Below are positions 1 through 5,169 of a stretch of DNA of 37,610 bases, piece after piece. Under the pieces are notes generated by a model. That model saw nothing but the letters and a program-made list of their open reading frames with translations, made no database searches and was not told the DNA's origin. Both the position numbers and the translations under genes were made by a program. Numbering within the stretch: position 1 is the first letter of the stretch; each line of letters begins with the position of its first letter. Source of the stretch: a virus; the IMG/VR virus record IMGVR_UViG_3300008450_000152, positions 1-37,610 of that record. One strand, 5' to 3'.

Positions 1-63
1 AACCGGCATTAGTTGCATAAACAACTATTGCATAGGAAACTATCCGGCCAGGGATTCACCTTG

Positions 64-109
64 GCTAAAACGGTTTAGCATGGCACCCAATATGCTAAAA
101 CGGTTTAGC
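64..109. promoter_or_regulatory. paired 16-bp operator-like near-palindromes
   Basis: Two identical copies of GCTAAAACGGTTTAGC lie at 64-79 and 94-109, exactly 30 bp apart (about three helical turns). Each has 6-bp inverted arms GCTAAA/TTTAGC around a 4-bp centre. A partial copy, GCTTTTAGC, follows at 121-129. Two variants lie at 35728-35743 and 35749-35764. Size, symmetry and phasing fit binding sites for a dimeric repressor or an initiator protein. The protein that would bind them is not identified. Confidence 0.6.
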
Positions 110-158
110 GGGAGGAGGCAGCTTTTAGCCAGGATCTGGGTGTTTACGCCTGTACACC

Positions 159-394
159 GCCAAAAATCTGTCCGGTTTTGAAAGCCCAGCCACCCTACCA
201 CCTGACCGACCCACCGACCGACCGTCTGCCGGCGTGTGCGCAATCTGCTGTGGATCAAGCTGTAACAATGAAAAAAACTGCCGCCAACCTGGAAAATTGC
301 ACGAAAACCGGCGAAAACCAGCGAAACATTTTCGTTGACCGACTACAAAGCAGGATCAAGCGCCAAAAATCTGGCAATTAGTGCCAAAAATCTG
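159..394. repeat. three direct repeats GCCAAAAATCTG plus inverted element
   Basis: GCCAAAAATCTG occurs at 159-170, 362-373 and 383-394; the last two are 21 bp apart, and GCAATTAG follows both at short distance. A reverse-complement copy of the core (CCAGATTTTTGG) lies at 35678-35689. Between them CGAAACATTTTCG (322-334) is the exact reverse complement of 35877-35889. Function is not known; iterons or regulator sites are the likely options. Confidence 0.55.
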
Positions 395-531
395 CCCGAA
401 GCAATTAGAGACGAATTATGCCCGCATAATGACCGAGTGGTGCAATGACATTACCGGGCAACAAAAAGCCCCGCCTTTGGCTTGTAATGGCCTTTGGCGA
501 GGCTTGGACACAACACACCGTACCTGTGAGA

Positions 532-867
532 CTATTTCTTGCTTTTGCTCTTCCTATCCCGACCGAAAATCCAGTCTATAATGGGGGTAGGGGGGGGCGG
601 GGGGTCATGGGGGGAGAGAGGGGGAGTCCGCAATTGATACTTTGCAAATACTTCACCGCGCTCTACTAATTGTGTCGTAACTATATCATGCCCTTCCATG
701 CGCATCCGAAATATGACAGCGGACAGACGGTAAAGCCCGAACCGTTCCAATGCCTGCTTCCCGGTGATGCTCTTGCCAGATAGGATGTGAATCTTTAGCT
801 GGTCGGTCTTGCTTAGGGGCTTACGGGGGGTCTTACCCCCCTTATTAGAAGGGGACATCGTTGTCAT
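532..867 (-). CDS. HTH_39-like DNA-binding protein
   Basis: A 111-residue basic protein. Residues about 19-75 read as a small winged-helix domain: a helix KTDQLKIHILSGKSIT, a recognition-type segment with LERFGLYRLSAVIFRMR, then a wing ending in FAKYQL. This resembles the HTH_39 family of phage helix-turn-helix proteins. The C-terminus is low complexity with a run of prolines and a lysine-rich end. It is the last gene of the leftward early block and overlaps the SSB-tailed gene by 23 nt; a start nine bases further in (858) is equally possible. The stop is TAG. It may be a transcription or excision regulator; the partner site is unknown. Confidence 0.7.
   Translation of the reverse strand: MTTMSPSNKGGKTPRKPLSKTDQLKIHILSGKSITGKQALERFGLYRLSAVIFRMRMEGHDIVTTQLVERGEVFAKYQLRTPPLSPHDPPPPPTPIIDWIFGRDRKSKSKK
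583..624 (+). other. G-rich tract with quadruplex potential
   Basis: Five G-runs of at least five bases (583-587, 590-597, 599-604, 609-614, 620-624) are separated by spacers of one to five bases on the plus strand. This satisfies the usual G-quadruplex pattern. The tract lies inside the HTH_39-like gene, where the minus strand encodes the proline-rich tail. A structural role in DNA or in the tail of the protein is inference only. Confidence 0.6.
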
Positions 868-1150
868 CCTGGTACCTTGCTTTGGGTTGATAGCCTTGGT
901 TGAAGTTCGGTTGAGGCGCAGGGGCCTTTTGGGGGGTCGAGCCGTATGGCTTTACCGATAGGTTCATCCTGCTTTTGCCGGCTGCTGTCTGCCGAATCCA
1001 TCCACCGATTTCATACACAATTCCATTGATGCGGAGGAAGCCCCGATAGTCGGGATGCTTTTCCTCCTTTTTCTGGCCATTCTTGTTCAGGCTGCCCTTC
1101 CCCTCAGGGATAGACGCAATGAACTCATCGATGTTGAACTTCTGATCCAT
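845..1150 (-). CDS. small protein with SSB-like acidic C-terminal tip
   Basis: A 101-residue protein. The middle (about residues 35-70) contains YRGFLRINGIVYEIGGWIRQT and a strand-like segment ending NLSVKPYG, followed by a Pro/Gln-rich linker and the tip QDDNDVPF. Bacterial single-stranded DNA-binding proteins end in a closely similar D-D-D-I-P-F tip that docks SSB-interacting proteins. The core is shorter than a standard OB-fold SSB (about 110 residues), so this may be a minimal SSB or a mimic of the tail. It sits among replication and nuclease genes. Its start overlaps the stop of the DUF3310 gene by one base. Confidence 0.6.
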   Translation of the reverse strand: MDQKFNIDEFIASIPEGKGSLNKNGQKKEEKHPDYRGFLRINGIVYEIGGWIRQTAAGKSRMNLSVKPYGSTPQKAPAPQPNFNQGYQPKARYQDDNDVPF

Positions 1151-1428
1151 CAGATTTGGTTTTTGTATTGAAGACTGATAATGATGTCGATATAATGCTT
1201 GGCTTTCATAAGGTCCTCAACCCCACCCTTCAGTTTATGGCGGCAGATGTACTTTATGACACAGCCTTCCAAATAGCCTATGTTATTAGTATGTATGAAC
1301 TCCGCAGGCTGTATCTCAAACCCTTTGTAATGATTTCCACCCTCCTGGGTCCTAAGGGGGTTCGGCGCTACTGCGGACGCTGCGGCTTGCTCTACTTTCT
1401 CCACGAGGGACTTAATTCTTGCAAACAT
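1150..1428 (-). CDS. DUF3310 protein (T7 gp1.7-like)
   Basis: A protein of 92 residues from the chosen start, which reads MFARIKSLVEKVEQ. The C-terminal half has the DUF3310 signature: GGNHYKGFEIQPAEFI, then GYLEGCVIKYICRHK, then a helix with DLMKAKHYIDIII. This family includes T7 gp1.7, a nucleotide kinase, and is common next to replication genes in phages. The frame stays open upstream to 1488, but that extension would run into the tRNA-like gene, so the start at 1428 is preferred. No Shine-Dalgarno is visible, as expected for Bacteroidota. A role in nucleotide metabolism is inferred from the family only. Confidence 0.82.
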   Translation of the reverse strand: MFARIKSLVEKVEQAAASAVAPNPLRTQEGGNHYKGFEIQPAEFIHTNNIGYLEGCVIKYICRHKLKGGVEDLMKAKHYIDIIISLQYKNQI

Positions 1429-1445
1429 ATTGAATATACATTTAG

Positions 1446-1571
1446 TAGTCAGGACTGGACTCGAACCAGTATGAGATACCTTTCTCATTATCTACTCATC
1501 CATTTGGCACAGGGGGTTTTCCAACCTTTTACTGATGAGCAATTCAGCGTCTACCATTCCGCCACCTGACT
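1446..1571 (-). tRNA. class II tRNA-like gene with oversized anticodon region
   Basis: Read on the minus strand it starts AGTCAGG and ends CCTGACT plus A73, giving a perfect 7-bp acceptor stem. The T-arm is perfect (ACTGG, loop TTCGAGT, CCAGT). The D-arm GGCGGAATGGTAGACGC is typical of tRNA-Leu. A 6-bp variable arm ATGAGA/TCTCAT marks class II. No CCA is encoded. Between the D-arm and variable arm lie 58 nt where about 19-20 are expected. They fold as an 8-bp stem TGCTCATC/GATGAGTA with a 33-nt loop, and I cannot place an anticodon with confidence. It may hold a small intron-like insertion, be a degenerate tRNA or be a tRNA mimic. The amino acid is not assigned. Confidence 0.55.
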
Positions 1572-1599
1572 AAAAGCCCCCGGCGTAGAAACGCCAGGG
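1572..1599 (-). terminator. intrinsic-terminator-like hairpin ahead of the tRNA-like gene
   Basis: On the minus strand CCCTGGCG / CGCCGGGG pair around a TTTCTA loop (1578-1599), including one G-U wobble, and are followed by GGCTTTTA. The U-tract is short, so termination may be weak. It could equally be a processing element just 5' of the tRNA-like gene. Confidence 0.45.
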
Positions 1600-1685
1600 T
1601 TGATTGCTTGCCATATGAAACACAGGACGCTGTGCAGGCCCCGCCCCTGCATTCCCACCGATTCGATGGGTTCTGTCTATGCCTG

Positions 1686-1805
1686 TCACTTGCAGGCTTG
1701 AATTAACAGCGTCACCGCGATTCGCATGACCTCGGTGACGTTGCCGACCGTCACATCCGTATCCCCGTTAAGGGAGACCCGAGGCTTTCTTCGCGTTATA
1801 TCCAT
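1686..1805 (-). CDS. possible 39-residue small protein
   Basis: An ATG-initiated minus-strand frame beginning MDITRRKPRVSLNGDTDV and ending LLIQACK, with a normal residue mixture and an amphipathic C-terminal part. It resembles no family I know. It lies in the structured stretch between the VRR-NUC and tRNA-like genes, so the signal could come from an RNA. No Shine-Dalgarno or promoter match is seen. Kept as a low-confidence candidate because it is short and overlaps two of the hairpins. Confidence 0.25.
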   Translation of the reverse strand: MDITRRKPRVSLNGDTDVTVGNVTEVMRIAVTLLIQACK

Positions 1806-1821
1806 CCGAGAAACCGATTTT

Positions 1822-1854
1822 TCAAAGAAACCCCGGATGTAGAAACAACCGGGG
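1822..1854 (-). terminator. hairpin with U-rich tail
   Basis: On the minus strand CCCCGG, a 12-nt loop and CCGGGG (1831-1854) are followed by TTTCTTTGA. The loop includes TTTCTAC, like the other hairpins at 1578-1599 and 8121-8140. It lies downstream of the VRR-NUC stop (1927) and probably ends or attenuates the helicase/nuclease transcript. Confidence 0.45.
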
Positions 1855-1926
1855 GAAACACATTAACTATCAATAACCCTTCACAAAACTATGTCGGTTA
1901 AATGACATTTCAAAATGTTTTTAATG

Positions 1927-2298
1927 TCATTTCAGTATGTTTAACATATGGGAATTGATTGCAAGTATAAAGGTGTCAAGGTCAGATATTATTTCAAACC
2001 TGTAGCCCAGTTCCTGAAAGCTATTCCCGTTCTCAATCTGCTCCGCACTTGGCTTTCCTCCCTGCTTCTTCAGTTCTATGTAGAAACCATGGTACCCATA
2101 GGCCGGTATGCTCAGGAATAGATCTGGGATACCCCTTCTGACGCCCATGCGTTTGAACTTGGCGCCTTCTCGCGCACTTTTAATGCTTCCGCCGTTCCGT
2201 ATATGAAACAGGAACTTAGACCAGTACGGATACTGGGCATCAAACCACCGAATACATTGTATTTGTAGGCTGGCTTCAGAAAGCTGGGGCTTGCTCAT
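1927..2298 (-). CDS. VRR-NUC domain nuclease
   Basis: A 123-residue stand-alone VRR-NUC protein, a branch of the PD-(D/E)XK nuclease fold. The catalytic core is visible as RNGG at about 34-37, the acidic motif GIPDLFLSIP at about 56-65, then FYIELKKQGGKPSAEQ at about 72-87, which supplies the E-x-K pair, and the closing Gln region. Stand-alone phage VRR-NUC enzymes of this size act on branched or flapped DNA. The start overlaps the end of the helicase gene by 23 nt, so the two are probably co-translated. A role in replication, recombination or resolving packaging intermediates is inferred. Confidence 0.88.
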   Translation of the reverse strand: MSKPQLSEASLQIQCIRWFDAQYPYWSKFLFHIRNGGSIKSAREGAKFKRMGVRRGIPDLFLSIPAYGYHGFYIELKKQGGKPSAEQIENGNSFQELGYRFEIISDLDTFILAINSHMLNILK

Positions 2299-3595
2299 AA
2301 TCGCTGAACTTCATTCTTTCTCCGTCAAAGAACAAAGGTATAGTCATCCGGCTACCGTTCCTGTTTTTGGCAATTATCAGTTCGGCCTTACCCTTTGTGC
2401 TTTGCCCCGTTTCGTCTGTCTCTATTCCCATTGCTTCGTCCCTGTGCAGAAAGAAGACACTATCCGCATCCTGCTCTATCGCACCAGACTCCCTCAAATC
2501 TGCCAGTATGGGCCTCTTTACTGTCCTATTCTCTACTCCCCTGTTTAACTGGCTTAGCGCAATCACCGGGATGCTCAAATCGCGCGCTAATAGCTTCAAG
2601 CCCCGGCTTATGGATGCTACTTCCTGCTCCCGGGACCTACCCCCCTTCTGATCTATCAACTGCAAATAGTCTATAAAAAGTATATCCAACTTTTTCTTCC
2701 TGTGCAGAGAATAGCAAAAAGACTTGATGCTCTCTATATTGAGATTGATAGAAGGATTGATAGTGACAGGCAGATTTGCCATATCCCCCATGACCTTGTA
2801 AAACTTGTCACGGACAGATTGGTCGTACTTGAAACCTGTTATGATTTTAGTAAAGGGTATGTCTGTGTACAGACTGCTAAGGCGTCCTACCGTCTGCTCG
2901 ATTGACATTTCCAGTTGAATGATACCCACCGCCTTGCCGGCCATTGCAGCCCCCAGTACGTTTCTTCCCATGAAGGCTGACTTTCCTACGGAAGGCCTGG
3001 CGGCTATGACATACAGTCCCCCATCTACAAATCCGGATGTCGCGTCATCTATTGACCTGAATCCCGTGCTTATGCCCATCATGTCCTGCGTCTGCATCAT
3101 ATCCTGATACTTGGTCAGTTGTATGATGGCATCCTCCATGGATATGGCCGATAGCATCGCTTCACTTCGCAGCCCCGCTATCTGCTGCTCTAACTTCTGT
3201 ATGGCGGCATTCGGATCGTCATCCAAGTTAATCCCCGAAGTAGTAATTTTCAAAAGTTCCCTACGCCTGAACATACCCGATAGGATATAACTGTTCTGCA
3301 TCAAACTGGAGGACGATGCCACCTGATTGGTGCAGGACATTATGTATCCTATGATGTCGGTAGGTTTCTTGTACTTCCGGATGCAGATATTGGTGACGGT
3401 CATCATGTCTATGACACCGCCATCCGACTTGACATCGGTAATGGCTTGAAAAATGGTTTGATTGTCCGAGTCGTAGAAATGCTTTGGCTGCAATAACCCG
3501 CTAATTTGCTCATAGGAGCCGGGGTCTATAAGGCATATGCCTATTACATATTTCTCCAAGCCCTTGCTGTAATCTAATCCGTCTTGGTAGTTCAT
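2276..3595 (-). CDS. dnaB: replicative DNA helicase, DnaB family
   Basis: About 439 residues, close to bacterial DnaB length. The N-terminal helical domain (about 1-110) begins with the typical LEKYVIGICLIDP. The RecA-like motor has Walker A ARPSVGKSA at about 199-207 and Walker B LDILFIDYLQLI at about 300. Downstream come the glutamine-containing LSQLNRGVENR, SGAIEQDADSVFFLHR and the C-terminal KNRNGSR. It would unwind DNA ahead of the host polymerase as a hexamer. The start forms an ATGA overlap with the gene upstream; an earlier ATG at 3619 exists but lies within that gene. The neighbour is a candidate loader. Confidence 0.93.
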   Translation of the reverse strand: MNYQDGLDYSKGLEKYVIGICLIDPGSYEQISGLLQPKHFYDSDNQTIFQAITDVKSDGGVIDMMTVTNICIRKYKKPTDIIGYIMSCTNQVASSSSLMQNSYILSGMFRRRELLKITTSGINLDDDPNAAIQKLEQQIAGLRSEAMLSAISMEDAIIQLTKYQDMMQTQDMMGISTGFRSIDDATSGFVDGGLYVIAARPSVGKSAFMGRNVLGAAMAGKAVGIIQLEMSIEQTVGRLSSLYTDIPFTKIITGFKYDQSVRDKFYKVMGDMANLPVTINPSINLNIESIKSFCYSLHRKKKLDILFIDYLQLIDQKGGRSREQEVASISRGLKLLARDLSIPVIALSQLNRGVENRTVKRPILADLRESGAIEQDADSVFFLHRDEAMGIETDETGQSTKGKAELIIAKNRNGSRMTIPLFFDGERMKFSDYEQAPAF

Positions 3596-3885
3596 TGCCC
3601 ATACTTTTTCCCGTCCCACAATCCTATTTGCTGCGTCTTCGCAGGCGTTGGCATCTCATTGACTGCCCGTGGCGCGAATAGGCCTACCCAGTTGAAGTTG
3701 ATACTGTTGTCTATTGATCGTATTGCTTCAGCCTCCTGCAAGGTTGCCAGGAAGTTCAACTGCCTCTTTGAGGCAACGTCTGTGATAGGTGCCTTCAACG
3801 CCTTCCTATGCTCTTTCCAATCTTCCCATGCCTGCTTAAACTCGGGTGAATCAAATGGCAAAACTTCAAATAGTTTGGGTTTCAT
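3592..3885 (-). CDS. putative helicase loader / replisome organiser
   Basis: A 97-residue protein. The pattern SPEFKQAWEDWKEHRK, then SKRQLNFLATL, then AIRSIDNSINFNWVGLF is the short helical C-terminal domain found in many phage replisome-organiser and DnaT-like proteins. The usual DNA-binding N-terminal domain is absent, so this is a stand-alone version. Its stop forms an ATGA overlap with the DnaB start, which supports a job in loading that helicase. Its start overlaps the methyltransferase gene by 20 nt. Loader function is inferred from pattern and context, not proven. Confidence 0.6.
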   Translation of the reverse strand: MKPKLFEVLPFDSPEFKQAWEDWKEHRKALKAPITDVASKRQLNFLATLQEAEAIRSIDNSINFNWVGLFAPRAVNEMPTPAKTQQIGLWDGKKYGQ

Positions 3886-4765
3886 ATGCTTCTATTGCTT
3901 TGAAGATTAAATATGGAATCTGAGGCACTACTGCATTTCCTCCTCCCTTGATGCTTTCGTTTCTCCACTTTGAAAAGGTAATTCCGTCCAATCGGTCGGA
4001 AATCCCATCATTTCCATGACAAATTGGGGAGACAGTTGGGAAGGCTTCCCAGTCATTTCTCTTGTAATTTTTACCAAAGAATCTTGAGTTTCCAATCCCG
4101 TCACTTTCTCCCCGCAATCCGATGCCATTGGTGTCGGCAGCATGCCTGAATAAAGAATCTGACTCGTTAGGCAGTTGTATTTGTTCCCCGGATGCGGTGC
4201 CTGATTGCGTCCCTCTTCCGTTCTTTTGCGCTGCCTCTCTTGATACTTCTCCGGGGTTTCCGCTATCTCTACCAGTCCGGGCGTGAGCAACAAACCAGAC
4301 CCTGTCCCTTCTGTGCGGGGCGTTGACGCTTGCAGCTGGAATAAGAAACGGGATGACTTCATATCCTTCGCCCTCCAATTCAGCGCACACCTCGTCGAAT
4401 ACCAATCCTCCATTCCAACTAACAAGTCCACGAACGTTCTCGCCAACGACCCATCTTGGCTTAATTTCTTTGATTGCTCTAAGCATCTGAGGAAAGAGAT
4501 GTCTTTCGTCGGCCTTCCCAAGCCTCTTTCCTGCGTGGCTGTAGGGTTGGCAGGGAAATCCTCCCGTGAGGATGTCGATTGATCCTCTATGAACGGTAAA
4601 GTCAGTTGTGCATATGTCTTCATAACTGATTGCATTTGGCCAATAGTATTTTAATAGTCTTTGTCCAAAAGGGTTCCACTCACAATGGAAAACATTTTCC
4701 CAACCCATCCATTCGGCTGCAAGGTCAAACCCTCCTATGCCTGAAAACAAGGAACCGTGTCTCAT
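3866..4765 (-). CDS. dcm: DNA (cytosine-5) methyltransferase
   Basis: 299 residues with the ordered motifs of C5 methyltransferases: motif I FSGIGGFDLA at 7-16 (AdoMet binding), motif IV GGFPCQPYS with catalytic Cys72, motif VI ENV at 109-111, motif VIII HRRDRVWFVA at 151-160, and motif X GGGNAVVPQIP near residue 280. The target-recognition stretch lies between about 165 and 270. No matching restriction enzyme is seen, so it is probably a solitary phage enzyme protecting DNA from host restriction or marking it. Most of the gene (3928-4623) is also open in a second frame that looks coding. It follows a gene-poor stretch and leads into the helicase genes. Confidence 0.93.
   Translation of the reverse strand: MRHGSLFSGIGGFDLAAEWMGWENVFHCEWNPFGQRLLKYYWPNAISYEDICTTDFTVHRGSIDILTGGFPCQPYSHAGKRLGKADERHLFPQMLRAIKEIKPRWVVGENVRGLVSWNGGLVFDEVCAELEGEGYEVIPFLIPAASVNAPHRRDRVWFVAHARTGRDSGNPGEVSREAAQKNGRGTQSGTASGEQIQLPNESDSLFRHAADTNGIGLRGESDGIGNSRFFGKNYKRNDWEAFPTVSPICHGNDGISDRLDGITFSKWRNESIKGGGNAVVPQIPYLIFKAIEAYETQTI
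3928..4623 (-). CDS. overprinted protein inside the methyltransferase gene
   Basis: A 231-residue frame (start MKTYAQLTLPF) lying wholly inside the C5 methyltransferase gene in another minus-strand frame. Recognisable segments are SLARTFVDLLVGMEDWYST near the middle, then RFLFQLQASTPRTEGTGSGL, LLPTP-like MLPTPMASDC, and LSPQFVMEMMGFPTDWTELP near the end. From memory, phage proteins with LPTP and MGFP..WT patterns are common alongside methyltransferase genes, so this may be a truly dual-coded region. No biochemical function is known to me. The alternative is that the second frame is open because conserved motifs constrain the first. Confidence 0.5.
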   Translation of the reverse strand: MKTYAQLTLPFIEDQSTSSREDFPANPTATQERGLGRPTKDISFLRCLEQSKKLSQDGSLARTFVDLLVGMEDWYSTRCALNWRAKDMKSSRFLFQLQASTPRTEGTGSGLLLTPGLVEIAETPEKYQERQRKRTEEGRNQAPHPGNKYNCLTSQILYSGMLPTPMASDCGEKVTGLETQDSLVKITREMTGKPSQLSPQFVMEMMGFPTDWTELPFQSGETKASREEEMQ

Positions 4766-5013
4766 TATTGATGTTTGTGCAATATCGGCCTATATCCCTG
4801 GATATCCCCAGGGGCTGTTGGACTTAGGCATTTATTCCAACTATGCAGGATAACAGCTTACCTCCACATCCCCGGGTGGGTAACGACTACTTCTTGGGAT
4901 ATCCAGGTCAAGAGTTGACGCCGATAGGTCATTGCTCTCACTTTCGTAGCCACATAACGCTGTCCCTACAGCCATTCTTTCTGCCAGCGGGAGAATGACT
5001 AAAAAAACCGCAT
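4766..5013 (-). other. gene-poor stretch with long-range inverted repeat
   Basis: CCTGGATATCCC (4797-4808) and GGGATATCCAGG (4896-4907) are an exact 12-nt inverted repeat. Inside the first arm a local hairpin CCCTGG/CCAGGG (4796-4813) competes with it. GTTGGA/TCCAAC (4818 onward) forms another. A 44-residue frame (4841-4975, start MAVGTALCGYESES) covers part of it but resembles nothing I know. I favour a structured leader or small RNA ahead of the methyltransferase gene over a protein. Confidence 0.35.
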
Positions 5014-5048
5014 AAAAAAAGGGGAGCAAGCGCGCATGCTTACCCCCC
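5014..5048 (-). terminator. strong intrinsic terminator
   Basis: On the minus strand a GC-rich stem of about 11 bp (5021-5048, with two G-U wobbles) around the loop ATGCGC is followed directly by TTTTTTT. It lies between the PD-(D/E)XK nuclease gene and the methyltransferase gene. It either ends the upstream half of the early transcript or ends the small RNA proposed here. Confidence 0.7.
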
Positions 5049-5107
5049 AGCGTATATGTGGCTCGCTTAATATCCGAAAATCCATGCGCTGATTTTCGGC
5101 TTAACGA
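5014..5107 (-). ncRNA. candidate small RNA of about 95 nt
   Basis: On the minus strand a promoter-like TATTTTTG (5121-5114) is followed by a perfect 9-bp hairpin CCGAAAATC/GATTTTCGG (5074-5099), a short linker and an intrinsic terminator ending in seven T (5014-5048). No open frame of useful length fits inside. The arrangement of box, stem, linker and terminator is that of a compact phage-encoded small RNA. No -33 element TTTG is seen. It could also be the 3' leader structure of the nuclease gene upstream. Confidence 0.4.
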
Positions 5108-5113
5108 CCACAG

Positions 5114-5121
5114 CAAAAATA
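5114..5121 (-). promoter_or_regulatory. possible Bacteroidota -7 box
   Basis: TATTTTTG on the minus strand matches TAnnTTTG. It is placed so that a transcript would begin just before the 9-bp hairpin at 5074-5099. The spacing region upstream has no TTTG at 19-21 nt, so the match is half complete. Confidence 0.3.
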
Positions 5122-5169
5122 AGACTCTGTTTCTATCCTGTTCGTTGCACGAAGATAAGGGTAAAGTTA

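Larger units (their letters stand above)
1..531. other. left control region, no convincing gene
   Basis: No reading frame here looks like a protein: the short open frames have odd composition, no recognisable motif and mutually overlap. The stretch instead carries repeated short motifs: two copies of a 16-bp near-palindrome (64-79, 94-109), three copies of CCAAAAATCTG (160-170, 363-373, 384-394) and an inverted CGAAA/TTTCG element (322-334). The same motif families recur at 35678-35889. I infer a regulatory or replication control region. It lies downstream of the early genes, which end at 532. Confidence 0.6.
1600..1860 (-). ncRNA. candidate structured RNA (chain of hairpins)
   Basis: This stretch between the VRR-NUC and tRNA-like genes contains a series of hairpins: CACAG/CTGTG (1621-1634), GCAGG/CCTGC (1634-1650), CCCATC/GGTGGG (1654-1670), GCCTG/CAGGC (1681-1697) and GTCACCG/CGGTGAC (1711-1739). 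Terminator-like hairpins lie at 1578-1599 and 1831-1854. Where pairs are imperfect they become G-U on the minus strand but A-C on the plus strand, which argues that a leftward transcript is what folds. I recognise no Rfam family. A 39-residue reading frame overlaps part of it. Confidence 0.4.

Noticed and set aside
40-581. three short frames on both strands in the left end
   Set aside because: Odd composition, mutual overlap and no motif; the region is explained by regulatory repeats.
1429-1488. N-terminal extension of the DUF3310 protein
   Set aside because: The extension overlaps the T-arm and acceptor of the tRNA-like gene and is not part of the conserved domain.
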